From Edaphochlamys debaryana (lineage: Eukaryota > Chlorophyta > Chlorophyceae > Chlamydomonadales): a stretch of DNA of 64,000 bases. Below the pieces are notes generated by a model that saw only the letters and a program-made list of their open reading frames with translations, had not been told where the DNA came from and searched no databases. Within the stretch, counting starts at the first letter, position 1. Each line of letters starts with the position of its first letter. The position numbers and the translations under genes were made by a program. Location: the NCBI GenBank assembly GCA_016858145.1, contig JAEHOE010000004.1:1116001-1180000 (forward strand). Direction: 5' to 3'. Positions 45,001 through 56,300 of the stretch are shown here, piece after piece.

Positions 45001-45731
45001 GGGTGGTGGGGATCGGGAAGGCGGTGGGAAGCGCGTTGGAGGTGGGGGGGAGCGCCGCAGGGAGGGAGAACGGGCAGCCGGGGAAGGCGGTGGTGACCTC
45101 TGCCGCGGCGGTGGCGGCGGGGGTAGGGCAAGCATGCACTCGAAGGCGGTCATCTTCGTCTCGTTGGTACTGCAGATCCCGCGCACCAGGGAGACAAAGC
45201 CTGTGAGGGACATGGGGGAGAAGCGTCAATGGAGGGTGAGGAGGGCGCATGGAGCTGGGAAGCCAGCAGACCTCAGCAGACACCCTTGGCCGCACAGGCC
45301 GGAACTGACCCGTGTTAAGGAAGCTGTTCAGGTAGGGCCCTGCCTCCCAGGTGACGGACCACCGCTCTCCCTCAGTCGTCACTAGCCGTATCTCTCCAGG
45401 CGTCCGCGTCGTGCGGAGTGTGCCTGCACGCGACCGGCATGCGCATGGTGGCATAAGTGTGTCCGCACAGCTGTCCGCAAGCCCTATCCGCTTGTCACCA
45501 GTTGTGTTTCGCCAAAGCTCGCGCCGCACACGCACCGACGCGAGCACAGCGACGAGACTGCAAGAGTTGTCGGCCTGTCCGCCCATTAGCGAGATGTTCG
45601 TGACCCACTTCGAGGTCTGCACCGCGCAGGTTAACTGCATCTCCTATTGTTACTATAAGGCTCATGGATATCACTAAGAGCCATGTCGTTGCTAGTATCC
45701 GCCCGGCGGACCGGCCCGCGCGTCCGCACAT
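42068..45731 (-). CDS. Gametolysin-type (M11) metalloprotease C with internal Pro-rich hinge
   Basis: Unlike A and B, the proline-rich block is internal. The N-terminal domain (about 45640-45310; VTNISLMGGQADNS, RSRAGTLRTTRTPGEI, WSVTWEAGPYLNSF) and a Cys pair are followed by a hinge of PPPPTRSPPP repeats (about 45130-44740), then the catalytic domain: MSVLIMALDVCGRKSSVNYD, a WNDNK block, VFSYTHHLYLMPPEVEPGQY, the zinc site HELGHNMGLGH, and IIQEYGDGS spliced to GPMGSAP (Met-turn). The end is CSDGLDNDCDGR; splicing to the exon at about 42080 adds VDNC and stops at 42068-42070, though another frame would run to 42019. The 5' end is unsure: MCGRAGRSAGRILATTWLLV (45731) looks like a signal peptide, but it is one frame off from the domain, which opens at an ATG at 45640. 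Not all junctions were resolved. Confidence 0.8.
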
Positions 45732-46209
45732 TTCGCGGGGGTTGGACGTTAAGTAGACTAAAGTCGCGGCTCGAGTCAGACAGTGTGGTTCTGTCTGATT
45801 AGAGTGGCGACTACTATAACTAGGTCTGGTGGGTTCTATGTGTCAGCCGCTGGGTTGGCCGACGTGTGGAGATGGCGGAACTTGATTGCGCGGGCAGACG
45901 CGGGCGACTTGTTCTGAGCCCCGCCGCTACGCGCTCTACTGAGAGTAACAGCATAACGCCGCGGCCGTGCTGGGGCTCGCTGCCCCGAAGCCGGGCAGGT
46001 ACGGAAGGTGCGCTACTGAAGGAAGCCCGAGGCGCAGTAGCGCCAACCTTGGCCAGCTTCAAGGGCGGCGGGCGACACCGGCGCGCTTGCCAGCTATTAC
46101 TTCGTGCGTAGCGCTTGCATTAGCTCGCAGCCATTGCGTCGGCACCCGTGACCGTCGCAAGCGAAGCCATTGAACGTGCCCGGGCCCAGGCCCAGGCCCA
46201 GGCGCAGCC

Positions 46210-46690
46210 TCAATGCCTCGCCACGTTCCCCGCAGCATGGCCTCCAGCGATGGTCCCAGCCAGGCCCCCGAGCCAGTCCACCTCGTGCCATACCCGCTGC
46301 CAGCTCCTCACACCACCTTCTCCAGCCAGCAGTCGGCATCCTCCGCCGCAAACACCATCTTCCACTCGCCCGTGCGGCGCCTTCGTCACCGCCCGCTTCT
46401 CCTCCATGCTCTCGCCCGCCCGCAAGTCGACCTCCTTCAAGCCGGGCATGCCAAACTGGAACCGCATGCACCCCCCTTCCGCTTAGCCAGGGGTACCAGC
46501 TCCTCAATCGTGCGCCAGCCCGCCGCCGTGACAATGGTGTACCCCACAACGCCGTGCGTGGTGGTGATGCGCCCGCTGTGCCCAGACGCGGTCCACGCAA
46601 TGTGGCGCCTGCCCGCTAGCTCCCTCCTGCCCTCCAGCGTCTTCGCCACCTCCACCTGCAGCCCCCTCTTCAGAGGAGCCAGACGCTGCC
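46210..46690 (-). pseudogene. Possible frameshifted gene fragment, unknown family
   Basis: Two adjacent minus frames give protein-like sequence: one with RRHIAWTASGHSGRITTTHG and YTIVTAAGWRTIEELVPLA, then after a G-run (aaggggggtgc, about 46471-46480) the next frame with MRFQFGMPGLKEVDLRAGES. A small indel in the G-run would join them. I recognise no family. It may instead be two real exons, or chance. Confidence 0.2.
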
Positions 46691-47348
46691 ATCTGCTAGA
46701 AGCTGTTCCCCTGGGCAGGAGTCAAGTGCCCCGGACAGGCCCGCGGCCCCCCACGGCCCTTGGCAAGGCCAAAGCGGTAAACAGCCCTGTCTCGGATTGT
46801 TGGGATTGTCAGCTGCAAGGAGCAGCCTTGAATCACACCCCCTCGAGCATGTTGAGCCCGCGCCAGGCAATTAGAATTGCTGCACTGCTAGTGTTGGCCC
46901 CTGATGCCAACGTTTTGCGCCCCAGCGCTCAGCCCCGGGTCACGCCGGAGGGTCAATGCGAGCGCCCCGCCCCCGGCTAGCTGCACGTTGCATTGACCCC
47001 CTGGAGCATGTTGCCCCGGACACGGTCTTGTCTCGATGGGTTGGGGCTGCCAGCTACGGAGTGCAGTCTCTGAGTCTCATCACGCCGGGTCCGAAGGGCA
47101 ATGGGCTTACAGGGATGCGGACGCACGCAGGGATTGGGCCAGGGTAACGGTGGCTGGCATCACACGGCATCACCACTGAGCAGACCGAGAGACGCAGCAG
47201 GTCTCCAGGATACCGGCAGGGATGCATGGGGTCGAGCCAGGGAGACGGAGACGAGCTAGCCTGTAATGGGGCTGCGGTGCCGTTGTTCTGCATTGGAATG
47301 GACAAACGCCTGCGCCGTGCGCCGCAATGGATAGAGCTTCGATAATGC

Positions 47349-47353
47349 TTACA
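47349..47353 (-). terminator. TGTAA polyadenylation signal of the CONSTANS-like gene
   Basis: First TTACA on the plus strand past the stop at 48127, giving a 3' UTR of about 770 bases if unspliced. Confidence 0.4.
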
Positions 47354-48126
47354 GCAAGGCCCACGTGGGTGGGGCCTTGTCCTTCAATTCTCTCAGGCTG
47401 TCATCAGCCACCTCGCACCCTCTCCTCCGTCAACTCAACCCCAGTGTCTCATCGCAGCGCCTCCTAGGCAGCAACAGCAGCAGCACAGCACCACCCTGCA
47501 AACCACTTGAAACAAAATCTTAATCGCCTCGAGCAGTACCGAGCCCGCGCCCCCAAACAATCGTCCCCGCAGGAGCCAAAGGCATAGCCCAAGAGCTCCG
47601 CTGCAATTGCTGCGAGGCAACTAGTCCTCAATGTTCTTTCGCAGCAGATACATGGCCAGCTCCGCTTGGCGGGCAGACATGGCGCAACCTTCCAGCCCCA
47701 GCCACACTTAAACTTCACTCACACCACTCACAACGACAGCGTCAATAACAAAACTTAGCAGATAGTGTCAATCTGCAGCCTTCACGGGCCCCGGGCACAC
47801 TGCCTCTGGGGCCCGGTAAAGTATCTGCGTTTCAAAGGACACTGGCCGCCAATGCATGCCATGCCTCACGCCCATGTTCGAGCAACGGTCGCCGCCGGTG
47901 GGCGCCAGCGACGCCGGGCAGCGCAAAACAAAAACCTGCGCCGAATTACTCTCTCTCCGTCTCTCTGTACGGCCAAACCATGTGCCGACGCCTCGCACGT
48001 CCTGTTGTGATAAGCGCACCTCCAGGTGCCTATGGGCATCCCAAACAGCTACATGCCGTCGTGACCACACGCCGCATCCAGTCCCCATCCCTCCACAAGC
48101 TCAACCCGCCTCATCAAGCCACAAGC

Positions 48127-49824
48127 TTAGAAGTCGCCGTCCAGGACCTCCGGCACGACCGCGTCGTCCCCGCCGTGCAGGGCCTTCCAGGCCTCAATCT
48201 CCTCCTTCTTGGCGAACCGCCCCTTGATGCGGGGGCGGATCTCCGCGTACGCCTTGCGCGAGGCGTAGCGGATGGTCTTCTCAAACTTGCGGTTCTTCCG
48301 CTTCTCGCGGTAACGGGCCACGCGCTGCTCGCGGGTCAGGTTAGCGCCGTTCGCCAGGGCTGCGTTGTAGGCCGCGGTGGCCCGAGGGGCCGGGGCGGGC
48401 GCCGGAGCGGACGCCGGGGCCGCCACCGGCAGGGGCATGGCGGGGGCCGGCAGCAGCTGCGAGGGGAAGAAGAGCGCCGAGGCAGAGGGCACCTGGTAGG
48501 CGAGCTGGTCCATGTTCGGGACCTTGGCGAACTGCTCCTCCTCAATGGGCTCCGGGGCGCGCTTGCGGCTGGCCGGCTCCGGCACGACCGGGACCTCCGG
48601 CAGAGGCTCCTCCGGCGAGGGCATCTCCTCCACGAAGGTGGGGACAGCGGCATCCGCAAGCGGGTCCGCCATGTCAGCCGCGGCCGCGCCGTTGAAGGTG
48701 GGCACCAGGCCGGCTGTGGTCAAGGGGTGAGGCGACCAGGGTTAAGGTTAGCAGGAAACGGAAACGGGTGGGGGACAGGGCGGAAACGGAAGGGGGAAAC
48801 GGCCAACGGAAAACGGAGGTACCGCAACGGAAACGGCAGCAACGGCACCCAAGAGACCGGAAACGGAAACGGGGTTTGCGGCTCGACGGCCGCAACCTCT
48901 CCAGACGAGAAACCCGGCGCTCACTGACGGCACCACCGGGAGGCCCCCAGCGCTCACCGTCAGAGGGGGCGTCAGAGAGGATGTCGCTGAAGTCGAAACC
49001 CATCTCCAGCCAGCTGTTCTCCAGCTCGAACGGCTGCATTCAAAGGGACATGAGGTCGTAGTGGCAAGGCGACTGCTGGTTGCGCAATACTCGCGGCCAC
49101 GACATAACGCCGAGGCTGAAACCGGCACATGGCATGCGGCTCACCTCGAACTCCAGCTTGTCCTTGATGTCCTTAAACGTCGCGGGCGCAGTGTACTGGA
49201 ACTCCTCCACGGGCGCAGACATGACCGGCACGACCGCCTCGCTACCAGCCGGGGACAGGCCCGCATCAGCCGCGAAGGAAACCATGTCCGGCTTCACATC
49301 GCCGCCCATAAACCAGTCGTCGGCAGGGCTGGCAGCGCTCTGCGCCACGGACTCCGCGGGCACGGGCATCGGGGCAGCCTCCGGGAAGGCGGTCGCCTGT
49401 GAAAAGCGTTCACGACAGGTCAGACCGTGAAACGCAACCCATCGCCCGCGGCCACACCCGACGCACCAGCTCAAACGCAGGCAGCGGCATAGCGGGCTCC
49501 ACGCTGTGAGTCGCCGCTAGCGGGTTAGCGCTGTGGCACGCCTCGCACATATGCGCATTGTCACAGCTGCAGAAGAGGGTGCACGCCTTGCCGCAGCGGC
49601 CCTCGCAGAGGTTGTGCCGCGTGTGGCGAGCGGCAACCTGTACAAGCCAGGGCATGGGGGCATAAGCCGGGGCCCAGGTCGCACGGGCCTTGAAGCCAGC
49701 GCCAAGGATTTCCTCAACGCACCGGGTTGCTGGTGTGGACGCGCACGTCGCAGGCGTTGCACAGAAGCGCCTTGTCGTTATCGCAGTAAACGGCGGCCGC
49801 GGCCGCACACACGACGCAGGCCAT
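48127..49824 (-). CDS. CO: CONSTANS-like transcription regulator (two B-boxes plus CCT domain)
   Basis: Five exons, roughly 395 residues. Exon 1 (49824-49726) encodes B-box 1: [20 protein letters not shown] then [14 protein letters not shown]. Exon 2 gives B-box 2 ([20 protein letters not shown] and [14 protein letters not shown]). The middle exons are acidic and Ala/Pro-rich ([31 protein letters not shown]). The last exon ends with a CCT domain ([40 protein letters not shown]), which binds DNA with NF-Y-type partners and carries nuclear-targeting basic residues. In Chlamydomonas a CONSTANS gene of this architecture links day length and the clock to starch and cell-cycle control. Two intact B-boxes plus CCT fit the group I CO family. 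Its 5' flank from 29 bp upstream of the ATG is duplicated at 52025-52510. Confidence 0.93.
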
Positions 49825-49852
49825 AGCTCGCGCTGGCAAAAGGTCGACGAGT

Positions 49853-50355
49853 GGTTCTCAGAGCTTTAGGCGCAAGAATGGGTTAACGCGGCAGGTGGTG
49901 GCGGTTCTGGCAGCGTCTGGCTCTATTCTATCACTTGTGCGCGCGGTGGGAGTGGGCCGTCGCGGGGTGCTCACAATCGGCAAGTGCCCCCCAGCGGCCG
50001 TACGCCATGGTAGGACTTGTCGACTTCTTCCGCCCTGACCGACCCCGTGGCTGCCCAAAGCTCCTCTCTGCTCTCAAGACACCACCGGAGCGCAGAACGC
50101 GATGGCGGAAACTCGGACAAATGCCGGCGTCATCGCTTTGGTACTTTCCGTCTTCGCAGAGTCGGCCTTGCTTTGAGGCACGGGGCTGGTGCTGGGTATT
50201 CGTTGGGGGCGGCGCTGAAGCCAGACACGCGAGCGCGTTCGGCAGCGACCAGTGGGCCAGCTGCCGACCTGGAGGAGCCCCCCTGGCAGGCCCCGGGGAA
50301 GGCCGGAGGCAGGCCACGCCGCCCTGCGGTTGGTAGCCCCCGCGTGCCCACGCGC
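49853..50355. repeat. 0.5-kb direct repeat, copy 1 (CONSTANS-like 5' flank)
   Basis: From ggttctcagagctttagg to cgtgcccacgcgc this stretch matches 52025-52510 with very few changes, apart from about 17 extra bases near 49921-49940. It begins only 29 bp upstream of the CONSTANS-like ATG, so it includes that gene's proximal promoter and 5' leader. Confidence 0.85.
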
Positions 50356-52024
50356 GGCCCGCATGTACTTGAAAGTAAGGCTTGGGAAGAGCGGTAGCTG
50401 GCTCAAGGCTAAGAGAGAGACGTCATATCAGTGGAGGTTGGCGTCAGTGCCCCGCAGGGGGGAGGGCAAGAGCTGGTGGGACCTATTGGCCACGGCCCCC
50501 GCGTGCCACAGGCGATGGAGAACGGCACGTTGTGCATGTCAGCGACGCCCGGTCAAGGGGTGAGGGTTATGCTCAAAGGTTGACCGAGATGAACTTCTGA
50601 TAGCAGCGGAGGGCTTCAAGCAAAGCGCACTGCAGCGCAGTGCACGATGGCAGCAGAGGACAGGCCTTCCAGACAAGCCGTTGCCTTCAACCGAACCGTG
50701 TCCCTCGCCAGCCTTCTGAATAAAGCGGTAATGGCCAACCCTGAATAAGGAGGTAACCTTGCCTGCCCCTGGCAGCGGCCCCCTGCGTTGGCCGCGTAGT
50801 GCGTGCCCCACAGTCCCCCAAAGGCCTTGCGCGGATGCGCCGACAGCCAGGGCGCGGCAGAAGTCTGGGCCACGCTTTTCATATCTGGGGCCCTTTTTGG
50901 CGGTGTCCCCTCCAGACACAGACCCCTACTCTTCTTCACGTCCTTCCGCCTCCTTAAAGTGCCACCCCCCCCACCAAGCGCATTCAAAGATTTCAAACCC
51001 CCCTCCTCTCCCTTGCTTTTTGGGCTGAGCCCCCGCCGTCACGCTCTGCGGGCGAAACCCGTGTGTGTTGGCGGGCCGTAGTCGCCATACAGTAGAACAG
51101 TACGTGTCGTACAGGAGGGCAGGGCCTGCCCTGGGGACGCAAGCATGTTGCCATGAAGTGAGTGTGTTCGAGCCCCGAACTCCGAGCTGTAACGGAATGG
51201 CTAATGCAGGGCATATGAGTCAAAGCTTTCCCCGTACCTCCGCCGCTGACTTGGGCCACTTAACTGCCAAGGTCCATGCAGCATGCTGTATGCAGCCCAG
51301 GTATCCGGGTCTGGCCCCCAGTCATTGATGCGGCGAGTGCAGCAACGAGCCCATGAGGCCAGCAGGTGCAGGAAAGGCGTTGAAGACCTGTAGTGGTACG
51401 AAACGTCCGATAGTTGTGGCATACACAAGGTGTGGGCTGCAATCTACCTTTGGGCCTGTGGGGAAGGGAAAGAGCGGGCGGAAGGTGCTGAGCGCATACT
51501 TGCCAGGGAGCGGCGCAGGCGGGGAGGGGCCCCTGGAGGGGGGTTTAACGGGCCCGGTCCTAGCGACGTGGCGTGACAACGGAAAGTCTGTCACGTAGCC
51601 GGGGTGTTGGTGTGCTGGTGGCACACCCAGGAGGTGGCGCTCTCGCTCAACCCCTCCCCTTCTGAAGGCGGTTCCAGCTGTAAACATCGCATCCTGCAGG
51701 GCAGAACGAACAGGGAGGGCCTTGAGCGGGGGGGTGCGGAGTTGCGGACCTGTCAGAACCGGGGGGACAATGCTGAGGCAGCGTCAAGAGCGAGGAAGGC
51801 GGTACCTGTACCCTGAACGCTGTCCCGCTACTCTTCCAGGATCCCCACTTGACGTGCCCCTACCGTGGCAACAGACAGAGAGGTGGCGCGGGAGGGAAAG
51901 CGGGCGGCAGGTCACCCGCTAGGGCCCATGTCCACAGGGAGGCCAGGGACGACACCCCCTGACCTGGTGCAACCTGTGGGTCGTGCATCCCCTCTCCCGG
52001 ATCCACTTGGCTACGGGCTCACGC

Positions 52025-52510
52025 GGTTCTCAGAGCTTTAGGCGCAAGAATGGGTTAACGCGGCAGGTGGTGGCGGTTCTGGTAGCGTCTGGCTGCGGGC
52101 GTTGGGAGTGGGCCGTCGCGGGGAGCTCACAATCGGCAAGTGCCCCCCAGCGGCCGTACGCCATGGTATGACTTGTCGACTTCTTCCGCCCTGACCGACC
52201 CCGTGGCTGCCCAAAGCTCCTCTCTGCTCTCAAGACACCACCGGAGCGCAGAACGCGATGGCGGAAACCCGGACAAATGCCGGCGTCATCGCTTTGGTAC
52301 TTTCCGTCTTCGCAGAGTCGGCCTTGCTGTGAGGCACGGGGCTGGTGCTGGGTATTCGTTGGGGGCGGCGCTGAAGCCAGACACGCGAGCGCGTTCGGCA
52401 GCGACCAGTGGGCCAGCTGCCGACCTGGAGGGGCCCCCCTGGCAGGCCTCGGGGAAGGCCGGAGGCAGGCCACGCCGCCCTGCGGTTGGTAGCCCCCGCG
52501 TGCCCACGCG
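52025..52510. repeat. 0.5-kb direct repeat, copy 2
   Basis: Same orientation as copy 1 and about 2.17 kb away. No coding sequence for B-boxes follows it, so only the upstream region was copied. Point differences are few (for example ggagcccccc against ggggcccccc), pointing to a recent event. Confidence 0.85.
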
Positions 52511-53301
52511 CAGCACGCATGGGGCAGGATGACCAGGAAGGCTCGTGATTTGGAATAGGATTAGGCAGTTGCTGATGGGTGAGGGGGGGGGCGCGCACCT
52601 GAGCCCGGCCGTGGTGCGGCGGAACGCAAGGGTGACGTCATCGTGCCGCCACGCCTCCAGCGCCGTCCGATTCCGCAGGAGCGCCCGGCTTTGCGGGCCG
52701 TTGACAGACGTTTTGCCATGACCATGGTTGCTGTTTATCAGAGAGCCATGCAGGTGAAGGGGATCGGGTCGACCCCTTACGCGCAGGGGTGATCAGGTTG
52801 TGGGGGCTGTTCGCGGGGGCTGGTCGTGGAGAGACACGTCCCGTGAGGGTGCGGAGGAAGGTTGGCACGTTGGGTAGGCAACCGCCCGGACTCAAGTTGA
52901 GGCAAGCGGTGCAGTAGGCACTGGTGTTTGGTTTGGCGATGGGGAGCGCTGCGCGTGTGCGCTTACTGCGCTAGCGCGCGAAAAGTTTTGGGGTCGGTTC
53001 CAGCTGTTGCGACGAACCGACCGACAGCCGCGGGCGCCGCGCAAGCAGAGTCCGTCGTTGGCTGAACGTAATCGGGGCCGATGCTCGTGCGTAAGGATGT
53101 AGCAACTCGTATTGAGGCATGGGGTCCGGCGTGGAAGCTCTGTGAACGAAGTCGGGCTGCGAAGAGGGCAAGCGTCACAACTGCAAATTTGAAGCACTGC
53201 CATCACCGCAGGTGCAACATAGCATAGAGATGCTAGTGTGACCGTTCTTGCGACGAATGCCCTACCCCGGTGCTGTGGCAGCGCGCCTTTTGTAGCATCC
53301 G

Positions 53302-56300
53302 ATGGTCGCACCGCTGCGCAACTCGCGCGGCAGCTTCGTGACAACAATTGTGCTTCTGGTCTGTTCATACTTCCTTGTGGCGAATGCCTGCCAGAAGCGC
53401 CCAGGTGAGCGTGGCGCTTCGGTCGCCGTGGTGTGGCACATGGCAACCCCGCTCACCCGCTGGGATACATCCTGCCCGCAGTCGCGACGCGGTTGGCCAA
53501 ATCTTTCTGGGTCGATGTCACTGACACTCAGCTGGAGGCTCTGAGCCGGGCACGGCGGACGCTGCTTCAGGGTGGGTGCGCTGGGCCGGTAATGTCCCGG
53601 CGTGTCCCGGCGGCCCTCGGCAGGGGGTGGCGGCGGGGAGCGACACCGGTAGGAGCTCTCTTAAGTTTCCCTCGTCCACAACGGGGGGAGAGCTTGATCC
53701 CTGCTTGATGTGCAATGCCAAGCTAGGTGCCTTAATTCATCTCCCAGCCCCTTCCATCACAACGCATGCCCCCTGCCCCTTCCCCATCCGCGCCTTGGCC
53801 CCAGACGCCTGCCCGTTCAGCAGCCTCCGTGCGATTCTGGCATCCTCTGACAGCAGCTCCGGAGGCCTCCGTTCATGCGAGGAATGCGTCTACAACGCCA
53901 CCAGCTGCAGGGTGGCATGCAGGGCGTGCTTCGGGGCAGCAGGCACGACTCAGCCCATGGAGGCAGACCTGTCGTCGTGCAGAGTTGCCAATCAGAGCGC
54001 TTACGTCGATGCGACCGGACAGCTGAGGTGCATCCCCGCGGGTGAGAGCTCCGAATGATTTGTTGCTGTCTTGGTGGTGGGGAGGTCTTTGCCTGGTGGG
54101 CGGGTCATACGTGGGGTGCCAAGCATCGGGGTCCCTTGGCTCATCAACACCACCTTCCGCGACACCCCCAGGACTCGTCAGCTCTCTGGTCGGCACAGTC
54201 TCGGTTGAGACCTCTCACTTTGACAACGGCACGGACGGCAGCACGGACTTTTCCGCCGTCTTCCACGTCCCCGTCAGCGATAGCAATGAAACCCTGACCG
54301 TTCGGGCCCAGCTCAACCTCGGTGATGCGGCTGACCAGGCTGACGTGTCGACTGGAGACAAGGTGCGCAGGAGCACCGTCGCTTGGTGGTCAGGCCCCGG
54401 GGCGTATGGGTGACTGGAATCCAGCACTAAGCATGGGCTGGTGCGTGACGCACTATTCTTCTGCCGGACGCTATTCCGTGCTTCTTGCCCCAAGCACCAC
54501 CCTCCCCTGCCGCTCCTGCCCCAGATCACTTTCCGCGTTGTGGGTGCGTCTGGCCGCCGCCTGCTGCTGAGCGGAGACATGATCTTTTGCGACGAGAGCG
54601 CCGGACTGTGCACGGACAGCTCGCAGGCTACGCCCAACGCAACCACGAGCGGCGGGAAGGGTGCGTACTGGGGTTGCACGGGGGGGCGTATGCACCAAGC
54701 GCCAAGGGGCCCCGAAGACAGGCTGCGTCCCAGCAAAGGCAGGGTAAGGGAGGGAGGGAGCCAAACGGCCACTCCGATTGACGCAATCGTCTGTTCCTCC
54801 CTCCCCGTCCGTCCTCGCTGCAGACTTTGTGGTCGACGGCAAGCCTGTCAACATCACCGGAGTCTTCATGCTCGCCACCTCCGTGTGCAACACGGCCAAC
54901 ACCTTGCGTTGGAATGTGAGCCGCTGAGAGGATGCAGGGGCGGAGTCGCGTCCGGCCTTGTTGCTGTGGCCCCATGGGAATGACTACCCGTGACTGACCA
55001 TCCCGTCTTGGCAGAAAGGGGGCCGTAGGGAGGTCACTGTCAGACTGAGCGCAGCGTCAGTGCCCTTTCTAAGGCTGAAGCCCGCCCGACCATGCCCCTT
55101 TGGTCCCTACCTCAGACTTTTGTGAACGGCATGTTCAATGCGGATCAGAGCAAGCCCGCCACGAGGGCAACCCTGCAGCATTTCTACGCCAAGTGCTCTT
55201 GGAACACTGTCCAGTTCCTTCCCTCGAACGTCCTCCTCGCCAACGTCACACTGCCCTGCACGTAAGCCCGCCCGGTGCAGGTTAGGATCTGACTTGCAGA
55301 TTAGCCCGGTGCTGACGCCTGCCTCTCCGCACACGTATGTTGCAGTGGCGTGTACCAGACGTCTACGACCGGTAAGGTCACGTATTTCAACAGTCAGACG
55401 TCTTGCGGCGCACCCGAGACCGACAGTTGGCACAGACTTGGTCTGGCTCAAGCCCAAACGGTGCGGAGGCCTTATGGAGGGGACAATGGGTAAAGGGGGC
55501 AAATCTCCCGTGAGGCTCGCGCAGAGAACACGTGGGGCGAAGCTGTACCCGCTCCCACAGCAGTATAGCCAACGATGTGGAGCGAAACTAGAGCAGGCCG
55601 CTGTGCAGAACAGCGCATATGCCCACATCGCTTGCTGCCCCCTCTCCCTCCGCAGAACCTGGGCATCACGAACGCTCAGATGCCTTTCTACAAGCGCAGG
55701 GTCCTGTACCTGCCGTATCGCTCTGCCTGTCCTTTTAATGGCCTCGCATCGATCGGCTGTACGGACCAATGCTACGCTACGATGAACCCGTACGAAGGCG
55801 ATAGGGTAAGGACTCGGCTTCACCCTTTGGTTTGTTCTCCGCTTTACCCGCCTCCCTGTCACAGCGAGCCCCACCTCCTCTGCTCGGCCTGAACCTCCCT
55901 GCCCCATCCCCCTTCCTGTTCGCCTTTCCTCGCAGTTCCAAGCCGCCCTGAGCTTCCACGAGCTAGGCCACAACATCGGCCTGCAGCACGCCAACCGCAT
56001 GACTGGTCCGTCTAGCATCCAGGAGTACGGCGATCTCACTGATGTCATGGGGTCCAACTACGTCGGCAGCGACACCACCTTCGCCTGTCCCTCAGCCCCC
56101 ACGGTGCGTGCCGCTGCGGGGGCTGGGAAGCCCGCACCCGCATCACGCCGCACCAAGCGCTGGCGGGGTCAGGGCTGCCAGGGCTGTCAGGGAGCTGATC
56201 TTAGCCCTCTCCGCCGCTCCTGCCCTCCGGACCGCAGGCGTTCAAGGCGGGCTGGATCAAGCCGCTCTACAACGAGTCCCTGATTCGGGGCAGCTTCCCT

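Larger units (their letters stand above)
45732..48126. other. Intergenic region between M11-C and the CONSTANS-like gene
   Basis: It holds the promoter of C, a possible decayed coding fragment (46210-46690), two loosely similar blocks near 46785-46870 and 47025-47080, and the 3' UTR of the CONSTANS-like gene. Nothing else is supported. Confidence 0.45.
49825..53301. other. Intergenic region between CONSTANS-like gene and M11-D
   Basis: About 3.5 kb. It contains the CONSTANS-like promoter, the two copies of the 0.5-kb direct repeat, and about 1.7 kb between them (50356-52024) in which I see no gene. The promoter of M11-D lies at the right end. Confidence 0.5.

Noticed and set aside
50356..52024. 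Gene between the two copies of the 0.5-kb repeat
   Set aside because: Only short frames without domains; no splice pattern or conserved motif seen.
55420..55470. Loss of a splice donor in M11-D (tggcac where E has tggtac)
   Set aside because: The GT in E at that place is not needed. Both copies share a later donor (acg|gtgcgg in D, gcg|gtgcgg in E) that keeps phase with the next exon.
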